From contig SFZB01000029.1 of the NCBI GenBank assembly GCA_004558975.1, forward strand, positions 1-11,657: 11,657 nt of DNA. The letters run 5' to 3'. The notes below the pieces were generated by a model that saw only the letters and a list, made by a program, of their open reading frames with translations, did not search any database and was not told the origin of the DNA. Shown here in pieces: positions 1 through 6,268 of the stretch. The translations under genes were made by a program, and so were the position numbers. How positions within the stretch are numbered: position 1 is the stretch's first letter; every line of letters starts with the position of its first letter. This DNA comes from a bacterium. Lineage in GTDB: Bacteria > Bacillota > Clostridia > Oscillospirales > CAG-272.

Positions 1-2
1 AA

Positions 3-356
3 AACACGGCGCTCTTCTCGGTCGGGGCGACGGTCACGGCAGACGACGCGCGCCTGACGTTTTGCTCCTTTGCCGACGGGCGGGCAGTGTTCCGGCTCGA
101 AAACGCGCGGGACGCGGCGACCGCCCGGGCAATCATGCTGTGCGTGACCCGTGACGGGGAGGAAACGGTATATACCACCCGGGACGGCGATTTTACCGTC
201 ATCGTAAACGGCTCCGCCGTTTCGGACGGCGCGCTCCCTGGGGCACGCGGCACCTACGAAATCACGGTGGATCTCCGCGGCCGGCAGGCGGAAAACGGCA
301 CGCCGACCGCCATACGGATCGAAAACTTCGGGCGTTTCGCCCTCCCCGGTGCTTGA
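3..356 (+). CDS. C-terminal part of an unrecognised protein (5' end outside the window)
   Basis: The frame is open from the first bases of the window to a TGA at 354-356, so this is the last ~117 codons of a longer gene. A GTG at 87 lies inside the open frame, has no convincing ribosome-binding site and is not taken as the start. The visible part is rich in alternating Val/Thr/Asp/Arg/Gly patterns (for example near TRDGDFTVIVNGS and GTYEITVDL), which suggests a beta-sandwich or extracellular-type domain. No catalytic motif or transmembrane segment is seen, and I do not recognise the family. The serpin gene follows on the same strand after 47 bp with no clear promoter between, so the two may be co-transcribed. 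Coding is supported by GC-rich third positions and the absence of stops. Function unknown. Confidence 0.6.
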   Translation, partial: NTALFSVGATVTADDARLTFCSFADGRAVFRLENARDAATARAIMLCVTRDGEETVYTTRDGDFTVIVNGSAVSDGALPGARGTYEITVDLRGRQAENGTPTAIRIENFGRFALPGA

Positions 357-403
357 CCCGGCACCGACGGCATCCGACGGGTCTTAAAAAGGAGACGACA
401 CAT

Positions 404-1657
404 ATGAAGAAACGTATTTTACGCGGAATGGTCTGCCTCGGGCTCATCGGGGCGGCGCTCTTCTCACTCGCGTCCTGTGCCCTGCATACCCGGGCGGAGG
501 AACTCTCGGCGGGGTACACCCGCAAGACAAGTGAGACGGGAGAGGTGACGGACGAGGCGTTCCGCCGTGCGGCGGCGACCTTTGCGCTCTCCCTCTTCTG
601 TGAGAGCGGCGGGGAGGAGAACCGACTGCTCTCGCCGACCTCGGCGCTCCTGTGCTTCGCGATGCTCGCGAACGGCACGGCGGGTACAACCCGCACCGAG
701 ACGGAGACCGCGCTCGGCATCGGGCTCGGGGAACTGAATCCGGCACTCTATGCCTATGCCGAAATGCTCCGGGCGGCGGGGTGCGCGGGAAACGCGTCCT
801 CCATGTGGATCCGTGACGATGACCGCCTCACGGTGGAGCCGTCGTTCCTGCAGAAAAACGCCGACTTCTTCGCGGCGGACGTCTACCGTGCCGCGTTCGA
901 CAAAAGCACGGTGCGCGACATCAACCGCTGGGTGAAGGATCGCACAGACGGCAGGATCAAGCATCTCCTCGACGATCTGACCGCCGAAAATATGCTGTGC
1001 CTGATCAACGCCCTGACTTTTGACGCCAAGTGGCAGAGCCCTTACAGCGAAAAGGCGGATCGGAAAAAAGGCATTTTCACGAACGCCGACGGCACGGAGA
1101 GCGACGTCACTTACCTCGTGTCGAGCGAGTGGCTGTATCTCGCCGCCGAGGGGTTGCAGGGCTTTATGAAGCCGTATGCCGGCGGGAAATACCGCTTTGT
1201 CGCCCTGCTCCCCGACGAGGGGCGCACGACCGCAGAGACGGCGGCGGCGCTGGACGGTGACGCATGGCTGGCGCTCCTCGCGGGCGCAAGCGGAGAAAAG
1301 GTGCTGACGAGGACGCCGGCGTTCGAGATGAGCGCGCGCGTCGATCTCGTCGGGGCGCTCCGCACCATGGGCTTCTCCGAAATCTTTGACGAGAATCGCG
1401 CCGACCTCTCCGCGATGGGGCATTACGGTGACATGGGGCTGTATTGCAGCGCCATGTGGCAGGACGTGACGCTGCGTCTGGACGCGGACGGGACGAAAGC
1501 CGCCGCCGCGACGATCTCCATGATCGACAAATGCACGAGCGCGGGACCCGACGAGACCCCGCCGCACGAGGTGTACCTGACCCGCCCGTTCCTCTATGCC
1601 ATCGTCGATGCCGAGACGGGTCTCCCGCTTTTTTTCGGGACGGTCGACCGGCTGTAA
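404..1657 (+). CDS. Serpin-family protease inhibitor, predicted lipoprotein
   Basis: A 417-residue serpin. Residues 1-25 are a lipoprotein signal peptide: basic start MKKR, hydrophobic core, lipobox L22-A-S-C25, so the protein is probably anchored outside the membrane. Serpin landmarks follow in order: LSPTSAL and the ANGTAGTTRTE stretch, DINRWVKDRTDGRI, the shutter strand LINALTFDAKW, the hinge DGTKAAAAT (about 362-370), and the closing TRPFLYAIVDAETGLPLFFGTV. The small-residue hinge is the signature of inhibitory serpins, which trap serine or cysteine proteases by loop insertion. With G363 as P15 and T364 as P14, P1 falls on C377, an unusual residue; K376 is the alternative. The loop to the EVYLTRPF strand is about seven residues longer than in alpha-1-antitrypsin. 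ATG 404 is chosen over an in-frame TTG at 353 because AGGAG lies at 390-394 and the signal peptide begins here. The target protease is unknown. Confidence 0.93.
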   Translation: MKKRILRGMVCLGLIGAALFSLASCALHTRAEELSAGYTRKTSETGEVTDEAFRRAAATFALSLFCESGGEENRLLSPTSALLCFAMLANGTAGTTRTETETALGIGLGELNPALYAYAEMLRAAGCAGNASSMWIRDDDRLTVEPSFLQKNADFFAADVYRAAFDKSTVRDINRWVKDRTDGRIKHLLDDLTAENMLCLINALTFDAKWQSPYSEKADRKKGIFTNADGTESDVTYLVSSEWLYLAAEGLQGFMKPYAGGKYRFVALLPDEGRTTAETAAALDGDAWLALLAGASGEKVLTRTPAFEMSARVDLVGALRTMGFSEIFDENRADLSAMGHYGDMGLYCSAMWQDVTLRLDADGTKAAAATISMIDKCTSAGPDETPPHEVYLTRPFLYAIVDAETGLPLFFGTVDRL

Positions 1658-1684
1658 GCGACAAACGAGGGAAAAACGGAATCA

Positions 1685-1713
1685 CCCCGCCGGGAGCGAT
1701 GCCCCCGGCGGGG
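1685..1713 (+). terminator. GC-rich hairpin after the serpin gene
   Basis: A perfect 10-bp stem (CCCCGCCGGG at 1685-1694 with CCCGGCGGGG at 1704-1713) and a 9-nt loop lie 28 bp after the serpin stop. The tail is only TTCATGCTTG, so a classical U-tract is missing. It probably slows or ends serpin transcription just before the promoter at 1721, but efficiency is uncertain. Confidence 0.55.
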
Positions 1714-1720
1714 TTCATGC

Positions 1721-1749
1721 TTGACAGCGGGCGGGGAAACCGCTATACT
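1721..1749 (+). promoter_or_regulatory. SigA-type promoter for the zinc-ribbon membrane protein gene
   Basis: TTGACA at 1721-1726, a 17-bp spacer and TATACT at 1744-1749. It sits 37 bp upstream of the ATG at 1786, with a ribosome-binding site AAGAGG at 1769-1774 between them. Confidence 0.85.
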
Positions 1750-1785
1750 GAAAGCAGAATGTGAAAAGAAGAGGTTGCCGGGTAT

Positions 1786-2256
1786 ATGAACACGGAACAA
1801 CACGAGAAAATCAAAAAGACGCTGAAGGCGCTCGGCGGGGTACTCGCCGTCCTCGGCGCGATCCTCGCGGTCGTCGGCTTCGCGAACTTTTTCGCCGCCG
1901 CCGGGAGCGGGGAGATGCCGACCCTGTTCTTCTGCTGTTTCCTCGGGCTCCCCATGTTTGCGGCGGGGCTTTCGATGCTCCTCTGGGGCTTCCGGCGCGA
2001 GATCGCGCAGTACACGAAAAACGAAGTGACGCCCGTCGCCGGCGAGGCGATCTCCGACCTGACGCCCGCCGTCTCCGATATGGTGCGCGCGACGCGCGAG
2101 AGCGGCGAGCCGTGTCCGCACTGCGGGGAGAAGAACCCTGCCGGGGCGAACTTCTGTAATGCGTGCGGCGCACCCCTCTCCCATCGCTGTGCCGCCTGCG
2201 GGGCGGAGAATGAGCCGGGCGCGAAGTTCTGCGGGAATTGCGGCAAGCCGCTGTAA
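1786..2256 (+). CDS. Two-TM protein with C-terminal double zinc ribbon
   Basis: A 156-residue protein. A short charged N-terminus (MNTEQHEKIKK) is followed by two hydrophobic segments (about 15-39 and 46-68), so both ends should be on the same side, probably cytoplasmic. The C-terminus holds two near-identical four-cysteine zinc ribbons: C110-x2-C113-x10-C124-x2-C127 and C135-x2-C138-x10-C149-x2-C152. This is the double zinc ribbon (DZR) arrangement, a common metal-binding or protein-docking module without a defined enzyme activity. The gene has its own promoter (1721-1749) and a strong terminator (2292-2331), so it is a single-gene unit. The residues between membrane and ribbons (about 80-108) look like a flexible linker. 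Specific role unknown. Confidence 0.88.
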   Translation: MNTEQHEKIKKTLKALGGVLAVLGAILAVVGFANFFAAAGSGEMPTLFFCCFLGLPMFAAGLSMLLWGFRREIAQYTKNEVTPVAGEAISDLTPAVSDMVRATRESGEPCPHCGEKNPAGANFCNACGAPLSHRCAACGAENEPGAKFCGNCGKPL

Positions 2257-2291
2257 ACCGTCGGACAACGCCGATCAAAATCCATAAACAT

Positions 2292-2331
2292 ACCGCGCGG
2301 AGCCTAGAAAAATAGGCTCCGCGCGGTTTTT
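2292..2331 (+). terminator. Strong intrinsic terminator between convergent genes
   Basis: A perfect 15-bp stem (2292-2306 with 2313-2327), loop GAAAAA, then a T run (2327-2331). It lies 35 bp after the zinc-ribbon gene and 16 bp from the end of the convergent MFS gene. The minus-strand side has only a weak T-rich tail (ATGTTTATGGATTTT), so it may act in both directions but is clearly better for the plus strand. Confidence 0.92.
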
Positions 2332-2347
2332 AACGTTTGCGTCGGGG

Positions 2348-3550
2348 TTATTCGGTATCCTCCGCGCTGTGCGCCGAGCGGGCGGCGCGGGCGCTGTTAC
2401 ACTTCCGGAAAGCGAAGAACATGAGGACGATGTGCAGGGTGAAGAACACCGTGAGAAACACGGGGAGCAGACGCGGGGTGACATGCCCGGCGATCAGCCC
2501 GTAGAGCGGGGGCATCAAGGTCGAGCCGACGTAGGCGAACGCCATTTCCAGCCCGATGATACTGCCCGAGACATCGGCGCCGAAGTTCGACGGAGTGGCG
2601 TGGATAATGGCGGGGTAAATCGGCGCACAGCCGAGCCCGATGACGATGAGCGCCGCCATGGCGCCGAGGTCGGGGAGCGGGAAGAAGAGCGCGACGATCC
2701 CGACGGCGGCGATGCCCTCACCGATGCGGATCATGCGGCAGTCCCCGAGGCGCGGGGAGAGGAATCCGGACAGGAACCGTCCGACGGTCATGCCGATGAA
2801 GAAGAGTGCCCCGCACTTCGCGGCGGTGACTTCTCCGATGTGGCGCGCCTCGACAAGATAGGTGCTCGCCCAGGACATGACGGTCGCCTCCGTCGCGCAG
2901 TAGGCGAGGAAGGCAAACAGCACGAGCGGTACCCCCGGGGTGCGCCACTTCTCGGGGAAGGTCAGCACACGTTCGGGTACCTCCGGCGTTTCGCTCGCGT
3001 GCGGCGGGCGCCGCCAGAGCGGGAAGGAGGCGGCGATGACGGCGAGGAGCGCAATTTGGATACAGCCGACGGTGCGGAACCCGCCGTGCCAGCCGCTCGC
3101 CCCGGTCAGGCAGTAGCCCATAATATAGGGGCTGACGATGGTACCGACCCCCCAGAAGCAGTGCAGCCAGTTCATGTGCCGGGAGGAAAAATGCAGGGCG
3201 ACGTAGTGATTGAGCGCGGTATCGATTGCCCCGGCGCCGAGCCCGTAGGGGAGCGCGAAAATGAGGAGCATCGGGAACGAGCGGGCGATCGAGAAGCCGA
3301 ACAGCCCGATGACCGTCAGGCACACGCTCGCGAGCGTGACGAAATAGGTACCGATGCGGCGGATCAGCCGATCGGCAAACAGGCTCGAGAGAATCGTGCC
3401 GCCCGAGATGAGCATCGTTACGACGCCGAGCGAGGAGACGGATACGCCGAACTCCTCCCGTATGACCGGCCAAGCCGAGCCGAGGAGCGAGTCGGGGAGC
3501 CCGAGGGAAACAAAGCCGAGATAGATCACGGCAAGCAATAAACTAACCAT
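2348..3550 (-). CDS. Major facilitator superfamily (MFS) transporter
   Basis: A 400-residue membrane protein with the usual 12 hydrophobic segments in two halves, divided by a charged loop (about RRPPHASETPEVPERVLTF). The first segment has the stretch YLGFVSLGLPDSLLGSAWP, typical of a clostridial MFS group of unassigned substrate. The DRLIRRIGT loop between helices 2 and 3 is a variant of MFS motif A. Expected role: proton-coupled uptake or export of a small solute; substrate unknown. The ATG at 3550 is preferred because the protein then begins MVSLLLAVIYLG, as in relatives; an in-frame TTG at 3613 would overlap the predicted -35 hexamer. The ribosome-binding site is weak (AAGAAGTGGGA, minus strand). 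The gene is divergent from the DUF1003 gene and alone on its strand here. Confidence 0.9.
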   Translation of the reverse strand: MVSLLLAVIYLGFVSLGLPDSLLGSAWPVIREEFGVSVSSLGVVTMLISGGTILSSLFADRLIRRIGTYFVTLASVCLTVIGLFGFSIARSFPMLLIFALPYGLGAGAIDTALNHYVALHFSSRHMNWLHCFWGVGTIVSPYIMGYCLTGASGWHGGFRTVGCIQIALLAVIAASFPLWRRPPHASETPEVPERVLTFPEKWRTPGVPLVLFAFLAYCATEATVMSWASTYLVEARHIGEVTAAKCGALFFIGMTVGRFLSGFLSPRLGDCRMIRIGEGIAAVGIVALFFPLPDLGAMAALIVIGLGCAPIYPAIIHATPSNFGADVSGSIIGLEMAFAYVGSTLMPPLYGLIAGHVTPRLLPVFLTVFFTLHIVLMFFAFRKCNSARAARSAHSAEDTE

Positions 3551-3584
3551 ATGGATATCCCACTTCTTGATTTTGAACAACAGG

Positions 3585-3613
3585 ATTCTATCAGAAGTAT
3601 ATGCGGAATACAA
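3585..3613 (-). promoter_or_regulatory. Possible SigA promoter for the MFS gene
   Basis: Read on the minus strand: TTGTAT (3613-3608), 17 bp, TAGAAT (3590-3585), about 35 bp before the ATG at 3550. The -10 matches 5 of 6 and the -35 only 3 of 6, so this is a moderate candidate. It lies 35 bp from the divergent promoter at 3649. Confidence 0.45.
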
Positions 3614-3648
3614 GGGGGTGGGTTATTTTTTGCGCGGGCGGTGCGGAA

Positions 3649-3677
3649 TTGACAAAAAGGCAAGTATGGGGTACAAT
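3649..3677 (+). promoter_or_regulatory. SigA-type promoter for the DUF1003 gene
   Basis: TTGACA at 3649-3654, a 17-bp spacer and TACAAT at 3672-3677, 43 bp before the ATG at 3721. The leader contains two Shine-Dalgarno/ATG pairs: AGAGGT before an out-of-frame ATG at 3699, and AGGGAGG (3708-3714) before the real start at 3721. Confidence 0.85.
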
Positions 3678-3720
3678 ACAAACAAGGAAAGAGGTAACAT
3701 GACCATTAGGGAGGTTCGCC

Positions 3721-4269
3721 ATGAATACCCAGAAAACCAAAAAGAAAATTATGAAGGAATTGCTTCACGACGCCGAAAGGGAACTGTCCGACGAAGAACT
3801 GATGACCGAACTGCTCAGTACCAATGTCGCGGAAAGCGCCGAGAAGAACGAGAAGATCTCGTTCGGTCAGCGTGCGGCGGATGCCGTTGCCCGTTTTGCG
3901 GGGAGCTGGGCGTTCATCTTCAGCTTTATTGCGGTCATGGTGATCTGGATGGTGCTGAATGTGCTCCTTGCCGCGCACGCCTTCGATGCCTATCCGTTTA
4001 TTCTTTTGAATCTGGTGCTGTCGTGTATCGCCGCCGTACAGGCGCCGCTCATCATGATGAGCCAGAACCGGCAGGAGGCAAAGGATCGCAAACGGGCGCA
4101 GAACGATTACCGCGTCAACCTGAAGAGCGAATTCGTGATTGACGAACTCTATAAACGGGTGGAAGCGATTGCGGAAACGCAGAAGAAGATTCTCGGACTC
4201 CTCAAAGCAAAAGAAACGGAATCGCCGAATGCCGAAGAGAAAACCAACGAACCGACAAAGAAACCGTAA
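3721..4269 (+). CDS. DUF1003 family membrane protein
   Basis: A 182-residue protein with the DUF1003 core: FGQRAADAVARFAGSWAFIF (about 48-67), a first TM helix (about 62-84), FDAYPFILLNLVLS (88-101) leading into a second TM helix (about 91-111), then the conserved exit MMSQNRQ (112-118) and a charged QEAKDRKRAQNDYRVN stretch. The C-terminal ~50 residues are predicted coiled coil and then a Lys/Glu/Thr/Pro-rich tail. The N-terminal ~45 residues are acidic and helical (ELSDEELMTELL). The biochemical role of DUF1003 is not established to my knowledge; an inner-membrane location is the only safe call. The start is fixed by AGGGAGG at 3708-3714. It forms its own transcription unit between the promoter at 3649 and the terminator at 4294. 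Confidence 0.9.
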   Translation: MNTQKTKKKIMKELLHDAERELSDEELMTELLSTNVAESAEKNEKISFGQRAADAVARFAGSWAFIFSFIAVMVIWMVLNVLLAAHAFDAYPFILLNLVLSCIAAVQAPLIMMSQNRQEAKDRKRAQNDYRVNLKSEFVIDELYKRVEAIAETQKKILGLLKAKETESPNAEEKTNEPTKKP

Positions 4270-4293
4270 ATACAGTCGAATCCGTCAAGCCGG

Positions 4294-4325
4294 AAGCGGG
4301 CGCCGATCATCGCGCCCGCTTTTTT
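4294..4325 (+). terminator. Intrinsic terminator after the DUF1003 gene
   Basis: AGCGGGCGC (4295-4303) pairs with GCGCCCGCT (4312-4320) around an 8-nt loop, followed by TTTTT (4321-4325). It lies 25 bp after the stop. On the minus strand there is no T run after the hairpin, so it is a poor terminator for the convergent regulator gene that ends at 4354. Confidence 0.88.
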
Positions 4326-4353
4326 GCCGCAAAGGTACGGGCATCTTCCCGCG

Positions 4354-5436
4354 TCAGTGCTTTTGCAGGCGGCGGCGGACGCGGTTGAGGTGTTTCTCAA
4401 ACTCGCCGGAGGCGAGCAGATAGGCGATGAGGTACTGCTCCGGGGTCGGCACCGGGCAGGCGCGCGCGCCGAGGAGCTCCTCCGCCCGTGCGGCGAGCGC
4501 GGGGGGCAGGATCAGATACGCCGCCCGCAGGGCGGGCGAGAGGGTGAGGGAAAAGGAATTGAGGTACAGGACATTTCCCACCGTCGAGAGGGAATACAGA
4601 CTTTCGTAGGGGCGCACGGCGGGCGAAAATTCGCTTTCTACGTCGTCCTCGATGAGATACCTGCCCGGTTGCGCGGCGTAGGCGAGGTATTCGCGCTTTT
4701 TTGCCGGGGTCGCCGTGACGCCGGTCGGGTAACTGCGGTAGGGCGTGACGTGCAGAATGCCCGCCTTTGCCGCGGCGAGCGCGCCGGAGGCGATGCCGTG
4801 CCGCCCGAGGGCGAGGGGTTCCGTCTTCACGCCGGCGAGGCGGTAGACCTGTGCGATCTTCTCATAGGACGGATCCTCGACGGCGATCGTGTGCGCCGGG
4901 AAGAGCGCGGCAATGACGCCGTAGAGATCCTCCGCGCCCGCGCCGATGAGAATCTGCTGCGGTGTCGCATGGATACCGCGCGCCCGCGCGAGGTATGCCG
5001 AGAGCGTTTCCCGCAGGAGAGGGAGCCCGGCGGCCGGGGCGCGGTCGAGCAGACGCTCCCCCACCTCCGACAGGACGCGCCGCACCGTGCGGGCATAGAG
5101 AGGAAACGGGAGCGACCCCGGCAGGCGCGCCGCGGGTCGGTCAAACGATTTCGCGTCTCCCCCGGGGAAAAGGGGCTGTTCTCCCTCGCGGGCGGGGAAC
5201 GCCACGTCGCGGAATGTCACAAAACAGCCGCTCCGCTCCCGCCCCTCGGCGTAGCCCTCTTCAACGAGCAGGGCGAGTGCATGCTCCGCCGTGACGATGC
5301 CGACGCCGCGGTCACGGGCGATCGTGCGCTTGGAGGGCAGGCGCGAGCCGTGCGGATAGACCCCCGCGAGAATATCGCGGCGGAGGGCTTCATAGAGGAT
5401 GAGATAGAGCGGCTTTGTGCTTTCGTTCGTCTTCAT
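4354..5436 (-). CDS. MocR-type regulator: GntR winged helix plus aminotransferase-fold domain lacking the PLP lysine
   Basis: A 360-residue protein. Residues ~8-73 are a GntR winged helix (LYLILYEALRRDILAGVYP, LPSKRTIARDRGVG, EEGYAEGRERSGCFV). After a short linker comes a fold-type I aminotransferase domain (GAGAEDLYG, VEDPSYEKIAQVY, TPYRSYPTGV, IEDDVESEF at 262-270, SFSLTLSPALR at 294-304). In MocR/GabR/PdxR proteins the last motif reads SFSK, the Lys holding PLP; here it is Leu297 (codon CTC on the minus strand). The Tyr usual in EDDYDSEF is Val266. Asp264 and Arg304, which contact the PLP ring nitrogen and phosphate in relatives, are kept. The protein stops at HLNRVRRRLQKH, about 80 residues before the usual MocR end, so the C-terminal lobe is missing. 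It is divergent from the ECF S-component gene, which it probably regulates. The ribosome-binding site AAAGGA lies rather far (15 nt) from the ATG at 5436. Confidence 0.9.
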   Translation of the reverse strand: MKTNESTKPLYLILYEALRRDILAGVYPHGSRLPSKRTIARDRGVGIVTAEHALALLVEEGYAEGRERSGCFVTFRDVAFPAREGEQPLFPGGDAKSFDRPAARLPGSLPFPLYARTVRRVLSEVGERLLDRAPAAGLPLLRETLSAYLARARGIHATPQQILIGAGAEDLYGVIAALFPAHTIAVEDPSYEKIAQVYRLAGVKTEPLALGRHGIASGALAAAKAGILHVTPYRSYPTGVTATPAKKREYLAYAAQPGRYLIEDDVESEFSPAVRPYESLYSLSTVGNVLYLNSFSLTLSPALRAAYLILPPALAARAEELLGARACPVPTPEQYLIAYLLASGEFEKHLNRVRRRLQKH

Positions 5437-5438
5437 CT

Positions 5439-5502
5439 GGTATGGTAAAAATCCTTTGTTTTGGTTCTTTTATTAAGATCAGTTCTGCGGTATGATTGTA
5501 CC
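5439..5502. promoter_or_regulatory. Candidate operator: GGTA/TACC half-sites between regulator and ECF genes
   Basis: The 89-bp gap between the divergent genes contains GGTATGGTA (5439-5447, two GGTA half-sites 5 bp apart) and GGTA-N6-TACC (5489-5502). The GGTATG units are direct repeats 50 bp apart, and TATGGTA (5441-5447) is the exact inverse of TACCATA (5499-5505). MocR dimers often bind repeated half-sites near their own promoter. Assignment to this regulator is inference. Confidence 0.4.
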
Positions 5503-5524
5503 ATATTTCAAAGGAGCATAGCAA
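5495..5524 (-). promoter_or_regulatory. Possible promoter of the MocR-type gene
   Basis: On the minus strand: TTGCTA (5524-5519), 18 bp, TACAAT (5500-5495). The -10 lies inside the GGTA-N6-TACC palindrome, which would suit autoregulation. The -35 overlaps the start of the ECF gene. No good plus-strand promoter for the ECF gene was found; TATGAT at 5491-5496 is a -10 candidate without a clear -35. Confidence 0.35.
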
Positions 5525-5525
5525 G

Positions 5526-6179
5526 ATGCAAGCGACAAAAAAGCAAACAAAAATGATACAGTGGATGTGCGTGACGGCGATTCTCACCGCCGCGAACGTC
5601 GTCATGAGTTCTTTCAGCATTCCGGTGCCGGGCGGGCACCTGTACCTCAACGACGTGGTCATCTGCACGGCGGCGATCCTACTCGACCCGCTGGCGGCGT
5701 TCTTCGTCGGGGGCGTCGGGGCGTTCCTCGGCGACCTGCTCTTCTACCCGCTCCCCATGTTCGTCTCGCTCGCATCTCACGGGCTCGAGGCGGTGGCAAT
5801 CTCGCTCATCGCGCGCTATCTGTTCCCGCGTAAGTGGTACGGCGCGGCGCTCGGCGTGACGGTCGGCGCCGTCATTATGGTGACGGGGTACTCGCTCGGT
5901 CGGGCGTTCGTGTACGCGACACCGGCGACGGCGTGGATCAAGCTCCCCTTTGAGATCCTGCAGGCGGGCGTCGGGGCGGTATCCGGCGTGGTGCTGTGCT
6001 TCCCGTGCGGGCTCGCGAAGCGGTTCGACAGGATGCTCCCGGCACTCGCAGCGCCACAAAAGCACAAGGGAGACACGGACGCGGTACCCATCATCGCGGA
6101 GGAGGTCGGCGCGCCGTCCGCTCCGGGAGAGGACGAAAGGGGCGATACCCACTCACCGTGGATCGGCGGCGACCGCTGA
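5526..6179 (+). CDS. ECF transporter S component (substrate-binding membrane subunit), possibly for vitamin B6
   Basis: A 217-residue integral membrane protein of the energy-coupling-factor S-component type: about six hydrophobic segments within residues 12-170, then a hydrophilic tail of about 45 residues. Helix 1 carries A18-I-L-T-A22, the AxxxA pattern S components use to dock on the T subunit EcfT. GGHLYLNDVVI and FFVGGVGAFLGDLLFYPL are typical of the vitamin/precursor S-component superfamily. It should bind a vitamin outside and hand it over with a shared EcfA-EcfA'-EcfT module encoded elsewhere. Divergence from a MocR-type regulator suggests a B6-related substrate (as for PdxU-type S components), but this is inference; hydroxymethylpyrimidine or another substrate is possible. 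ATG 5526 is chosen over the TTG at 5496 because AAAGGAG lies at 5510-5516. The charged C-terminal extension (about 175-217) is unusual. Confidence 0.87.
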   Translation: MQATKKQTKMIQWMCVTAILTAANVVMSSFSIPVPGGHLYLNDVVICTAAILLDPLAAFFVGGVGAFLGDLLFYPLPMFVSLASHGLEAVAISLIARYLFPRKWYGAALGVTVGAVIMVTGYSLGRAFVYATPATAWIKLPFEILQAGVGAVSGVVLCFPCGLAKRFDRMLPALAAPQKHKGDTDAVPIIAEEVGAPSAPGEDERGDTHSPWIGGDR

Positions 6180-6204
6180 AACCCCGCTTTTTCCCGTGAT
6201 TCGC

Positions 6205-6233
6205 TTGACAACCGTGGCAGGGAAATCTATAAT
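6205..6233 (+). promoter_or_regulatory. Perfect-consensus SigA promoter for aspS
   Basis: TTGACA (6205-6210), exactly 17 bp, TATAAT (6228-6233): both hexamers match the consensus fully. It lies between the ECF stop (6179) and the aspS ATG (6269), so aspS does not depend on read-through from the ECF gene. Confidence 0.93.
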
Positions 6234-6268
6234 AAGGAAGATCAATGCCATAAAAGAGGTTGCAAGCC

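Noticed and set aside
353..387. Possible promoter between the partial gene and the serpin (TTGACC at 353)
   Set aside because: No -10 box at 16-19 bp; the next TA-rich hexamer is 23 bp away.
353..403. TTG start at 353 for the serpin
   Set aside because: It would put MTRHRRHPTG before the signal peptide; ATG 404 has AGGAG upstream and a correct lipoprotein signal.
464..1567. 367-codon minus-strand open frame opposite the serpin gene
   Set aside because: Arg/His-rich shadow of the GC-rich serpin gene; the plus-strand product has clear family motifs.
2369..3541. 390-codon plus-strand open frame opposite the MFS gene
   Set aside because: Low-complexity Glu/Arg/Gly/Asp product typical of the reverse of a hydrophobic gene; no ribosome-binding site.
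3567..4142. 191-codon plus-strand frame overlapping the DUF1003 gene, including ATG 3699
   Set aside because: It is out of frame with DUF1003 and becomes an Arg/Gly-rich shadow; only the leader start at 3699 is of any interest.
4324..5448. 374-codon plus-strand open frame opposite the MocR-type gene
   Set aside because: Shadow of a gene with unmistakable GntR and aminotransferase motifs on the other strand.
6260..6268. TTG start at 6260 for aspS
   Set aside because: The TTG overlaps the GAGGT ribosome-binding site that serves ATG 6269.
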